This document shows positions 45,821 to 52,849 of a stretch of 64,000 nt of DNA, in pieces (positions within the stretch are counted from its first letter, which is position 1; every line of letters starts with the position of its first letter). This stretch comes from Paenibacillus marchantiophytorum (lineage in GTDB: Bacteria; Bacillota; Bacilli; Paenibacillales; NBRC-103111), in assembly GCF_014640555.1 (NCBI RefSeq), contig NZ_BMHE01000007.1, positions 186,001 through 250,000 on the forward strand. Direction: 5' to 3'. Position numbers and translations under genes: made by a program. Under the pieces are notes generated by a model, which was not told where the DNA came from, made no database searches, and worked only from the letters and a program-made list of their open reading frames with translations.

Positions 45821-45849
45821 AACATAACATCGACGATTAAATGTGTCAA
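45821..45849 (-). promoter_or_regulatory. Promoter of the guanidine operon
   Basis: On the minus strand TTGACA, 17 bases, TATGTT, about 28 bases upstream of the aptamer. The -35 is a perfect consensus and the spacing ideal. Confidence 0.75.
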
Positions 45850-46005
45850 TAACTTCTCTTAAAATCGTTTATTTCGCATAAAATACTTCTCACACCATTA
45901 ATTATATGTTATATTAACTTACACAAAAGACCTATAACTAACATTACTAAGGATTATGTAGTATTAAACTCTTTAAAGTAAGGATTCATCACATACCATT
46001 GTTTT

Positions 46006-46132
46006 CTAGGGTTCCGCGGAGGCGCAAACGCCGGTCTGGTCCGAGAGAAAACGCACAGCTAACCCTGTGTTCACGGAGGGACAAAAGCCCGGGAGGATAT
46101 CTGCTTCATAGATATCTCCTTGGCTTTTTTGC
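46006..46132 (+). promoter_or_regulatory. Guanidine-I (ykkC) riboswitch with terminator, plus strand
   Basis: Aptamer 46006-46096: CTAGGGTTCCGCGGAGGCG, GGTCTGGTCCGAGAG, TTCACGGAGGGACAAAAGCC, CGGGAGG. The terminator 46083-46132 pairs AAAAGCC with GGCTTTT and GGAGG-ATATC with GATATCTCC, then T residues. The aptamer end is part of the terminator stem, giving an ON switch for the permease gene. Confidence 0.93.
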
Positions 46133-46161
46133 CTATCAGACCATAAAGGAGTGTTGCCATC

Positions 46162-47499
46162 ATGACAACCGAAGTCACACTACGTAAGTCCTTAAGCTTA
46201 TTTCAAGTCGTTTACATGGGTCTAGCTTGGATGACGCCAATGATCTATTTCTCCATCTATGGGATTGCTTACGAGAACGCGCATGGCATGCTAACACAAG
46301 CCTATCTGCTTGCTTTTATTGCCATTCTCTTCACCGCCTACAGCTATGGAGTGATGTCCAAAACGTTCCCCACCTCCGGATCCGCCTACACGTATACCAA
46401 AAAAAGCCTCCACCCTTACCTCGGCTTCCTCGTAGGCTGGGCGCTGCTTCTTGATTATTTCTTTTCTCCTATCATCGCTTGTCTGACTTTCGGCATTTAT
46501 CTGCATGCCCAGTTCCCCTCGATTCCAGCTTACGTCTGGATCATTGGTCTGAATATCGTGCTTGCGATCGTGAATATAATCGGCATTAAATTTTCCGCTA
46601 ACATTAGCAAGATCTTCGTCTGGATTCAAATTTTGTTTATCGCCGTCTTTTGCTTCTTCCTGTTCCGCGGCTTGAGCGGTGATGTGCATCCCTTGCAGCT
46701 TTTCCTGCAAACCGACGTGCCTTTCTCGACCATTCTGGCCGGAGCTTCGATTATCTGTTTCTCCTTCCTCGGATTTGACACCGTCACAACGATGTCGGAA
46801 GAGACGATTAATTCGGAGAAAACGATTCCTAGGGCGATCATGATCATCATCATTACGGCCAGTATCCTTTACCTGGTGCCTTCCGTGCTGACCCAACTTA
46901 TTTATCCACACCTAACCTTCGTCAATGTCGATTCAGCCGGATTCGAAATCGTCCAACTCGTAGGCGGGGCTGCCCTCAGCTCCGTATTCATCACCGTGCT
47001 CATCCTCGCCATCTTCACGCAAGGCCTATCATCGGTGACAAGTGTGTCGCGTCTACTTTTCGTCATGGGGCGTGATGCTATTTTGCCTAAAAGAGTATTC
47101 GGTTTCCTTCACCCTAAGTTCAACACGCCAGTCATTAACATCGCCATTGTCAGCTGTGTTTCACTGCTTGCTCTAGTGATTTCACTGGACAACGCCGTCA
47201 AATTCGTCAATTTCGGCGCCTTGACCGCCTTCTTCTTCGTCAACATTTCTGTCATCGCGCAAAAGTATATCAAAGAAGGCCAACGCTCCGCGAAAATGAC
47301 CTTTAAGTATCTGATTCTCCCCTTGGCGGGTGCCGGTTTCATCGGCTATCTCCTGTCGCTGCTGGACAAAGATGCCCTGTGGATGGGCGGCGTTTGGCTC
47401 GTTGTGGGCATTGTCTACCATCTCGTGCAAAAAAGGATGCGCTTATCCGCAGGCCGGGCGGCGGTGCCGATTCGCGGGCAGAGCGGGGTTCGGACCTAG
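46162..47499 (+). CDS. APC-family permease, probable guanidine importer
   Basis: A 445-residue permease with 12 hydrophobic helices. The first helix has QVVYMGLAWMTPMIYFSIYG, the APC-type discontinuous helix; helix 6 region has GASIICFSFLGFDTVTTMSEETINSEKTIPRAI, the consensus amino-acid permease signature. By family it imports an amino acid or amine with a proton. Control by its own guanidine-I riboswitch and position opposite the guanidine operon make guanidine, or a compound giving guanidine, the likely cargo. AAAGGAG precedes the ATG. Export cannot be excluded, but APC proteins mostly import. Confidence 0.85.
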   Translation: MTTEVTLRKSLSLFQVVYMGLAWMTPMIYFSIYGIAYENAHGMLTQAYLLAFIAILFTAYSYGVMSKTFPTSGSAYTYTKKSLHPYLGFLVGWALLLDYFFSPIIACLTFGIYLHAQFPSIPAYVWIIGLNIVLAIVNIIGIKFSANISKIFVWIQILFIAVFCFFLFRGLSGDVHPLQLFLQTDVPFSTILAGASIICFSFLGFDTVTTMSEETINSEKTIPRAIMIIIITASILYLVPSVLTQLIYPHLTFVNVDSAGFEIVQLVGGAALSSVFITVLILAIFTQGLSSVTSVSRLLFVMGRDAILPKRVFGFLHPKFNTPVINIAIVSCVSLLALVISLDNAVKFVNFGALTAFFFVNISVIAQKYIKEGQRSAKMTFKYLILPLAGAGFIGYLLSLLDKDALWMGGVWLVVGIVYHLVQKRMRLSAGRAAVPIRGQSGVRT

Positions 47500-47539
47500 A
47501 GGCGCAGGTTGGATGGTGGAATTAGCATCGTGGTGTCTA

Positions 47540-47590
47540 TCATTTGAGGATAGTGTCCCTCTCGCGGAACGACGATCCCTCTCTATGGAG
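47540..47590. repeat. Short family 1 relic
   Basis: A single core, CGCGGAACGACGATCCCTCT, with little of the flanks kept. Confidence 0.4.
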
Positions 47591-47601
47591 TAAGAAACAA
47601 C

Positions 47602-47682
47602 AAAACCTCCAAATCCACACTTCTGGTCATACCCTTATCTGCTTGACAGGGGATATGACCATTCTCGTGGTTTGGAGGTTTT
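47602..47682. terminator. Very long hairpin between convergent genes
   Basis: AAAACCTCCAAA pairs with TTTGGAGGTTTT, and the inner CCAC/GTGG and GGTCAT-ACCC/GGG-ATATGACC segments pair too, making an imperfect stem of over 30 bases around a short loop. The ends give T runs on both strands. It sits between the APC permease and an oxidoreductase gene and probably terminates both, but the length is unusual. Confidence 0.75.
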
Positions 47683-47685
47683 ATG

Positions 47686-48672
47686 TTATTTCTGATCCGC
47701 TGGGAACACAAGTCCCATCTGCTTCCTAGCCTCATCCAGAATTCCAACGGTGATGAGCGAATTCGCATGGGAGTTCGTTTCTGACTCCAATGTTCCATTG
47801 TGGATCAAACGGATGAACTCCTCCGCTTCGTAGCGCATCGTCCGTGCGTGCTGCTCTTGCGTCAACACCTCGACAGAGCCATCGCGATAGCGAATCTCCA
47901 CCTTTTCAGGCTGATTAATCTTATCGATCACCATTGTGGCATTCTCGCCTTGGATTTCCGTCGGCAGGTAGGAACTCGAGATTTTGGAATGCATGATCAC
48001 AGCATCCATTTCTTTATAACCAAGCAGCAAGCTGCCCTCGCCATCCACACCCGATTCCAGCAAAACACCATTGGCTTTAATGCGATCAGGAGCACCGAAC
48101 AAGACAGCCAGAGGGTATATGCAGTATATGCCCAAATCCATGATCGACCCATTCGAAAAAATCGGGTTGAAGGCATTCAGCACCGTACCCTGCTTATAGG
48201 CGTCATACCGCGAGGAATATTGGCAATAGCTCGCAAAATAACGACGAACCTTCCCAAGTTTATGCAAATTGTCTTGAATCACTTTGAAATTCGGCATCAG
48301 CGTCGATTTGAGCGCCTCCATGAAGACCACTTGATTGCTGCGCGCTGCCTCAACCATAGCCGTCAGTTCCGCCGTATTGGAAGCCGCAGGCTTTTCACAT
48401 ATCACATGCTTCCCATGGTTCATACAATGAATGGCATACTCCGCATGCAGTGAATTCGGGCTCGCAATATAGACAGCATCGAACTCCTTACTTTGAACAA
48501 AAGCATCCAAATCCGTATACCGATGCGAAATTTCAAATTTCTGCGCGAACTCCGCAGCCTTCTCCTCCGTGCGTGAGTATACCGCCGTTAAATCAAATTC
48601 CCCTGTCTCGCGGGCAGCATGAATGAACTCCTCTGTAATCCAATTGGTCCCTATAATTGCAAAACGTATCAT
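47686..48672 (-). CDS. Gfo/Idh/MocA family oxidoreductase
   Basis: A 328-residue NAD(P)-dependent oxidoreductase. The N-terminal Rossmann fold starts MIRFAIIGTNWITEEFIHAA; the conserved cofactor/active-site segment is GKHVICEKPAASNTAEL, with Lys-Pro typical of the family; DAVYIASPNSLHAEYAI precedes it. The C-terminal GFO_IDH_MocA domain includes NPIFSNGSIMDLGIYCIYPL. Substrates are usually sugars, inositols or related polyols; this one cannot be pinned down. AAAGGAGA precedes the ATG and a TATAGT -10-like box lies upstream. It is monocistronic, with a long hairpin as terminator. Confidence 0.9.
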   Translation of the reverse strand: MIRFAIIGTNWITEEFIHAARETGEFDLTAVYSRTEEKAAEFAQKFEISHRYTDLDAFVQSKEFDAVYIASPNSLHAEYAIHCMNHGKHVICEKPAASNTAELTAMVEAARSNQVVFMEALKSTLMPNFKVIQDNLHKLGKVRRYFASYCQYSSRYDAYKQGTVLNAFNPIFSNGSIMDLGIYCIYPLAVLFGAPDRIKANGVLLESGVDGEGSLLLGYKEMDAVIMHSKISSSYLPTEIQGENATMVIDKINQPEKVEIRYRDGSVEVLTQEQHARTMRYEAEEFIRLIHNGTLESETNSHANSLITVGILDEARKQMGLVFPADQK

Positions 48673-48779
48673 AATTTCTCCTTTGGTGCTTATGCTTTTA
48701 TTTTTTACTATACCATGATTGAAGGATTAATGAGAAACCAGCCAGTTGTTCCAGGTTGATAGGCTAGGGATTTGAATTC

Positions 48780-49202
48780 CTACAGTCTATCAATATCCCC
48801 TTGTTGCTGATTATCGTCGCAGTCTTTAAAGTTAAACTTGTATGTAAAGAAATGCGATTTTTCCAAACGTTTACAGTCAAAGTTGTTTACTTCCGGCGGG
48901 TAACTCATACCATCTGCTCTTGTATCTTGTATTAGTTGTAAATTTATAGACCCCGTAGTTTTAATCTCATAGATAAAAGGACCACTATCAATAGATGGCC
49001 TTTCAATTGTAAACTTAGCAACTCTTTGATCCGTATATGCATTCCATATACATGCCCTGCCTTTCAAATTAAAAGAGCCTGCTTTCTCAATGCCACAATC
49101 TGCTTCTTCTGAACTCAAAAAATGGTTATAAGAGATTAAAATAATTGCGATTATTATAAATGACGAAAACATATACCTATATTTCTTTTTGATCTTTAAC
49201 AT
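48780..49202 (-). CDS. Small membrane-anchored protein of unknown function
   Basis: A 140-residue protein with a basic N-terminus (MLKIKKKYRYM), one membrane helix (FSSFIIIAIILISYNHFL) and a ~105-residue outside domain with four Cys (ADCGIEK, GRACIW, FDCKRL, KDCDDN) that could form two disulfides. No family is recognised. The ATG start has only a distant GAGAGG; a TTG seven codons upstream is possible. The local composition is AT-rich compared with the neighbours, which may mean late acquisition. It stands alone. Confidence 0.6.
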   Translation of the reverse strand: MLKIKKKYRYMFSSFIIIAIILISYNHFLSSEEADCGIEKAGSFNLKGRACIWNAYTDQRVAKFTIERPSIDSGPFIYEIKTTGSINLQLIQDTRADGMSYPPEVNNFDCKRLEKSHFFTYKFNFKDCDDNQQQGDIDRL

Positions 49203-49223
49203 TCTTACTTCAACACCTCTCAA

Positions 49224-49424
49224 CTTAATCTTATTTTAATTATGTAGCCAATAATTCTATTCAAGCGATTCATAATAAATAATGTTCAATAATGCTTATA
49301 ATGGATAAATTATACTTTGTTTATAATTATTATCCAACTTATTTTTCATCTTGAAAGACTTACATTAGGGCAAGAATATCGTCTGGTGTACATGGGATAT
49401 ATAAAATTGATAACTAATTCACCC
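49224..49424. other. AT-rich intergenic region
   Basis: Low-GC stretch between the divergent small membrane protein and the damaged DUF3052 gene. No repeat or gene is seen; the promoter for the latter starts at 49425. Confidence 0.5.
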
Positions 49425-49475
49425 TTGACACGAAATCAAAAGGTTTCGTATAATCCATTACGTAACCAAAAGGTT
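49425..49475 (+). promoter_or_regulatory. Promoter and paired operators of the DUF3052/SRPBCC/ArsR operon
   Basis: TTGACA (49425-49430), 18 bases, TATAAT (49449-49454): both hexamers match consensus. AATCAAAAGGTT (49434-49445) lies in the spacer and the perfect inverted repeat AACCAAAAGGTT (49464-49475) lies 30 bases further, downstream of the -10. Both are followed by TCG. This is the expected layout for repression by the ArsR protein encoded in the same operon. Confidence 0.7.
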
Positions 49476-49555
49476 TCGCATTCACATACCAATGAAACAC
49501 TTCACTTATTTTGGGACACAATACGAGATGTGAGTGATGGAAGGAAGGTTTATCG

Positions 49556-49857
49556 ATGCAGGGAGAGTTGCTGAAGAAACTGCGCTACAAACAAGGACGA
49601 GCCCTCGTGCTTCATGCACCGGAAGGCTATAAGCTTGGCATTGAGGATTCCGGGGAGCCCGTCGGAACGTATGATTTCCTTTTTGGATTACATATCCTAA
49701 GCAAAGCTCCAAGGTCAAAACGTATATTAACCGCGATAGCCTGTTTGCGCTCGTTCAAGATATTTCTGCTTATCGCGCAGTTAGCAATGTGGCGGTGGAC
49801 GAAAAATGGTCCGCTCTGCGCTTCCGCCATCAAGATAAAGTAAAAACCAAATCCTAA
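49556..49857 (+). pseudogene. DUF3052-like gene, broken by internal deletion and frameshift
   Basis: The first ~42 codons (LLKKLRYKQGRALVLHAPEGY to GTYDFL) are the N-terminal half of a DUF3052-like protein. From about 49682 a different frame continues with WITYPKQSSKVKTYINRDSL and VSNVAVDEKWSALRFRHQDK, the C-terminal half, to a stop at 49855-49857. Roughly 30-35 residues of the middle appear missing. The undisturbed first frame runs on to 49843 with meaningless sequence. It lies 22 bases before the SRPBCC gene, in the operon where it would be expected. A sequencing error alone would not explain the missing middle. Confidence 0.8.
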
Positions 49858-49879
49858 TTTTAATGGAGGTCTTTTTATT

Positions 49880-50305
49880 ATGGAAAATCAAACACAAGGT
49901 ACTTTGCCGGATATTAAGCAAACGATTGTCTTCAACGCACCGATTCAAAAGGTTTGGAACGCAGTAGCAACACCAGATGGCATCGCCGCATGGTTCATGC
50001 CGAACAATTTCAAGCCGGAACTCGGTCATGAGTTTATTATCGAAGCCGGGCCTTTTGGCAATTCGCCATGTAAAGTCACGGACATTTCGCCACCGAACCG
50101 GCTTTCTTTTGAATGGGGCAAGGATTGGACTTTGACGTTTGAATTGGCAGATGTGGATGGCAAAACAGAGTTCACACTCATCCATTCTGGTTGGGATGTG
50201 AACAAGGTGACTGAATTCGGTCAACCCCACAGCGTGGTTCGCGAGATTATGTCGCAGGGCTGGGGCGGAATTGCGAAGGCACTCACCGCTTACGTCGAGG
50301 CCTAA
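49880..50305 (+). CDS. SRPBCC (AHSA1-like) domain protein
   Basis: A 141-residue protein with the START/Bet v1-like helix-grip fold: IKQTIVFNAPIQKVWNAVATPDGIAAWFMP at the start, FGNSPCKVTDISPPNRLSFEW, TEFTLIHSGWD and a C-terminal helix GWGGIAKALTAYVEA. Such AHSA1-type proteins bind hydrophobic ligands and are often encoded next to ArsR regulators, as here (next gene starts one base after the stop). Its actual ligand is unknown. GGAGG precedes the ATG at a good distance. Confidence 0.88.
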   Translation: MENQTQGTLPDIKQTIVFNAPIQKVWNAVATPDGIAAWFMPNNFKPELGHEFIIEAGPFGNSPCKVTDISPPNRLSFEWGKDWTLTFELADVDGKTEFTLIHSGWDVNKVTEFGQPHSVVREIMSQGWGGIAKALTAYVEA

Positions 50306-50306
50306 G

Positions 50307-50630
50307 ATGGGCGTTCCATCGCAGAAACATGATGTCTTTCAGGCGATTGCCGATCCAACCCGCCGTCAGGTCCTGCAGCTATTGGGCGATAAGGAGATGC
50401 CGGTGACGGTTATATCGGACCATTTCCCGATCAGCCGCACCGCGGTGTCCAAACATCTTCGCATCCTGGCTGATGCCGGGCTTGTGAAAGAGCGCAAGGT
50501 TGGCCGCGAGACTCGGTATAGGCTGGAGGCAGAACCTCTCATGGAGTTGAAGCGTTGGTTAGCTTATTATGAACGTTATTGGGAAAATAAATTAAACGTG
50601 CTCAAACGATTCGTAGAATCAGACGAGTAG
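50307..50630 (+). CDS. ArsR-family regulator (SRPBCC-associated)
   Basis: A 107-residue winged-helix protein: VFQAIADPTRRQVLQLLGDK, VISDHFPISRTAVSKHLRILADAGLV, then the wing KERKVGRETRYRLEAEPL and a C-terminal helix YERYWENKLNVLKRF. No metal-binding cysteines. This subgroup (YdfF/SdpR-like) usually controls the SRPBCC gene beside it. The ATG comes directly after the SRPBCC stop, with GAGG upstream. Its likely operators are the AACCAAAAGGTT sites in the operon promoter. Confidence 0.9.
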   Translation: MGVPSQKHDVFQAIADPTRRQVLQLLGDKEMPVTVISDHFPISRTAVSKHLRILADAGLVKERKVGRETRYRLEAEPLMELKRWLAYYERYWENKLNVLKRFVESDE

Positions 50631-50686
50631 TACACAACGAATAGCACACGACGAATAGCGCCCAACGATTAGTACACGACGAATAG
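50627..50686. repeat. Short tandem repeat, 14-bp unit, four copies
   Basis: AGTACACAACGAAT, AGCACACGACGAAT, AGCGCCCAACGATT and AGTACACGACGAAT follow each other without gaps, starting at the end of the ArsR gene and running up to the terminator. Confidence 0.7.
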
Positions 50687-50727
50687 GTCATCTTTCTGCT
50701 GCTTGCAACAGAGGGATGACCTTTTTG
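50685..50727 (+). terminator. Terminator between convergent ArsR and HxlR genes
   Basis: AGGTCATC pairs with GATGACCT across a 22-base loop, followed by five T residues. Confidence 0.75.
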
Positions 50728-50738
50728 GGCGTTCATTT

Positions 50739-51059
50739 TTATTCTGGGACTGGCAGCCATTCGGAGGACCACTTCGCAATCTCCCCAAAAATCGGTGCCA
50801 ACGCCCGCCCCTTATCAGATAAGGAATATTCAATACGAACCGGAATCTCCGGGAATACTACTCTTCTCACAATACCTTCGTGTTCCAGCTCTTTCAGGCG
50901 CTCAGACAATACTTTGCCGCTTATATTCGGCAGCGCATGGTCGATTTGAGCAAACCGTTGGGGACCTGACAGCAATTGAAAAACGATCAGCGATGTCCAG
51001 CGTTTACTGAGAATTTCTACGGCTTTTTCGAAACGTGGACACATTGGCATCTGTTCCAT
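50739..51059 (-). CDS. HxlR-family (DUF24) transcriptional regulator
   Basis: A 106-residue winged-helix regulator. It has the conserved N-terminal Cys (MPMCPRFEKAVEILSKRW, Cys7), which in YodB/CatR/HypR-type proteins senses quinones, aldehydes or disulfide stress. LPNISGKVLSERLKELEHEGIV is the recognition region. AGAGGTG lies upstream of the ATG; an upstream GTG is part of that site. It is divergent from a class III dioxygenase gene, and two palindromes in between are probable operators. Confidence 0.9.
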   Translation of the reverse strand: MEQMPMCPRFEKAVEILSKRWTSLIVFQLLSGPQRFAQIDHALPNISGKVLSERLKELEHEGIVRRVVFPEIPVRIEYSLSDKGRALAPIFGEIAKWSSEWLPVPE

Positions 51060-51123
51060 CCTTATCACCTCTATATCTCTGTTTATTATAGTGGAAACAG
51101 CGGTCCCTGCACAAGCTTACAAA

Positions 51124-51185
51124 AAGTAATTTAATTACTTGACGAAACTATTTTTATCCCGTAATATCAGTTACATAAAGTAACT
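51124..51185 (+). promoter_or_regulatory. Dioxygenase promoter with two palindromes
   Basis: TTGACG (51139-51144), 17 bases, TAATAT (51162-51167). AAGTAAT-TTA-ATTACTT (51124-51140) overlaps the -35 and AGTTAC-ATAAA-GTAACT (51169-51185) covers the start of transcription. Both palindromes are perfect and share AGTWA half-sites, resembling known YodB/CatR-type sites with GTAA/TTAC cores. Regulation by the divergent HxlR protein is inferred. Confidence 0.65.
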
Positions 51186-51224
51186 AAGTGATTAATTGTA
51201 ACTCATAAAAAGGAGTGTTGAACG

Positions 51225-51992
51225 ATGATTTCACCTATTTTTGTAGGACACGGTTCACCTATGATGGCTATTCAAGATACAGCCTGCACACAGTTTTTAC
51301 TCGAATATGGCAAAACGGTTTCACCGAAAGCGATCGTCATTTTCACAGCGCATTGGGAGACTGAGGTTCTTACCATTTCCTCTAGCGATGATGTCTATGA
51401 TACGATTTACGATTTCCGCGGCTTCCCGGATGAACTGTTTCAAATCAAGTATCCTGCAAAAGGAAATAAAGAGCTAGCTAATCAGATTGCTGCCCGCTTC
51501 CAAGCGAAGGGCATTGCTGTGAACTTCGATTCTACACGCGGACTAGATCACGGATCCTGGGTCCCGCTTCTCAGAATGTTCCCAACACCGAATGTACCAG
51601 TCATTCAAATCTCTGTAAATCCGTACCTGCCTCCTGCGGAGCAGTATCGTATTGGCGAAGCCCTGCGCGGTCTGGATCAGGAAGATATCCTGATTGTCGG
51701 AAGCGGCGCTACGGTGCATAACTTGCGTGCGCTCAATTGGGAAGCCAAAGAACCGGATGCTTGGGCTGTTGATTTCGATGAATGGCTTGTGAACAATATG
51801 CAAGCTCAGAACTTGCCAGCTTTGTTCAACTACGCCGATGAAGCCCCGAATGCGCGTATGGCGGTCCCAAGACCCGAGCATTTCATTCCGCTCTATATTG
51901 CTATGGGTAGCGGTGATCCCGCTCGCACACCACAAGTCATTCATCGCAGCTACGAAGTCGGTTCGCTAAGTTATTTGTCTGTGGCTTTTTAA
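51225..51992 (+). CDS. Class III extradiol ring-cleavage dioxygenase (LigB/DODA-like)
   Basis: A 255-residue non-heme-iron dioxygenase of the LigB fold. Metal and active-site residues can be seen in MISPIFVGHGSPM (His), IVIFTAHWETEVLT (His) and RGLDHGSWVPLLRMFP (His in DHG); GSGATVHNLRAL supplies a later conserved His. The YgiD/DODA-like group cleaves catechol-type rings such as DOPA, or related quinol compounds. Position opposite an HxlR regulator suggests induction by catechols or quinones for detoxification. AAAGGAGTG lies before the ATG. Length is normal. Confidence 0.9.
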   Translation: MISPIFVGHGSPMMAIQDTACTQFLLEYGKTVSPKAIVIFTAHWETEVLTISSSDDVYDTIYDFRGFPDELFQIKYPAKGNKELANQIAARFQAKGIAVNFDSTRGLDHGSWVPLLRMFPTPNVPVIQISVNPYLPPAEQYRIGEALRGLDQEDILIVGSGATVHNLRALNWEAKEPDAWAVDFDEWLVNNMQAQNLPALFNYADEAPNARMAVPRPEHFIPLYIAMGSGDPARTPQVIHRSYEVGSLSYLSVAF

Positions 51993-52202
51993 ATAGATAA
52001 ATTACTGGCTGCAATCGGGCTCATTATCGGCTTCCGGAAGCCGCGCATCGCCTTCTTCTCCGCCGGTGTCATTGTCATCACGATGGCAGGCGCTGTCCTA
52101 ACCCATCTGAAATCAGGTCAAGGCATGGGCGCAGCCACGATGCCGCTGATCCTTCTGATAGTGGCTCTGATTGTTGTGATCGGGCGCTCGCGCCGCGCGT
52201 AA
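51993..52202 (+). pseudogene. Remnant of a DoxX-like gene (C-terminal part only)
   Basis: Directly after the dioxygenase stop, in the same frame, runs a 69-codon stretch: LLAAIGLIIGFRKPR, IVITMAGAVLTHLKSGQG and MPLILLIVALIVVIGR, then a stop. This looks like the last two to three helices of a DoxX-family membrane protein, which often accompanies such dioxygenases or regulators. There is no start codon with a binding site and the N-terminal helices are absent, so it is probably a deletion remnant. Confidence 0.65.
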
Positions 52203-52208
52203 TGAAGC

Positions 52209-52394
52209 CTTACGAACTCATTAAGCCTTATTCGATCAAAATGGTTCAAGTAGAAAAGCTAACGAATTCGATATGCGTTATTTCAAATAAAGAATCACTT
52301 TTCCGCCTATATATTACTCCATAACGCCAGTTCAGTTCGTTAAATCTTCATGGAAGCTATTTTCACGCCTATAAGCATCATTCAATTCGTTAGA
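52209..52394 (-). repeat. Family 2 dispersed element, second copy
   Basis: The reverse complement is collinear with 29018-29203 over its whole length: GATGCTTATAG, GAAAATRGCT, GGCGTTAT, TATAGGCGGAA, ATTTTGATC and TGAGTTCGTAAGG occur in the same order. About a quarter of positions differ, with few length changes. It starts six bases after the DoxX remnant, so insertion or deletion here may have removed part of that gene. Confidence 0.8.
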
Positions 52395-52432
52395 GTGAAC
52401 AATTGCTATTATGGCGGCCCGGCGATGCAGGT

Positions 52433-52660
52433 TCTCTGCCTGTAACGCTGTTTTGCAGCGTTACAGCTCTCACTTTGGCCTCCGGCGCCGCTTTAACGAT
52501 GAATTTCATCTTTATCTCAGCTGATATGCCGTTCGCGCGGCACTTTCTCTGCCGTAACGCTGTTTCGCAGCGTTACGGCTCTCACTTTCCCCTCCGGCGC
52601 CGCTTTAACGCTGAATTTCATTCTTATCTCAGCTGATATGCCGTTCGCGCGGCACTTTCT
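52433..52660. repeat. Tandem 112-bp repeat with strong hairpins, two copies
   Basis: Copies at 52433-52544 and 52545-52656 with the beginning of a third. Each holds TGTAACGCTG-TTTTG-CAGCGTTACA or its GTAACGCTG version (stem of nine to ten bases), CTCCGGCGCCG, and CTCAGCTGATATGCC. It is GC-rich compared with the flanks and does not code for a recognisable protein. 52661-52693 shows nothing. Confidence 0.8.
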
Positions 52661-52693
52661 CTGCCGGTGCTCGCTCTACCCCAAATTATCCAC

Positions 52694-52730
52694 AAAAAAA
52701 GAGACCCAACAGCAACGGGCCGCGGGTCTT
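52694..52730 (-). terminator. Terminator downstream of the GyrI-like gene
   Basis: On the minus strand AGACCC pairs with GGGTCT around a 16-base loop, followed by CTTTTTTT. It lies 120 bases after the stop codon; the stretch between holds nothing recognised. Confidence 0.6.
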
Positions 52731-52849
52731 AAAGTATATATATTTAAAAGGGGGTCGAACTTCATTATAGGCCCCGAACCTTAAATTAAGCTGAAAACAA
52801 GATTTCATTTCGATGACAAATGATGCTATTTGCATGACATGAAGGGACC

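Noticed and set aside
49556-49843. Intact 95-residue protein
   Set aside because: The C-terminal half of that reading is meaningless, while another frame continues a DUF3052-like sequence; it is a pseudogene.
52403-52636. Plus-strand frame of 77 codons
   Set aside because: It lies across the 112-bp tandem repeat, has no start signal, and its sequence merely repeats with the DNA.
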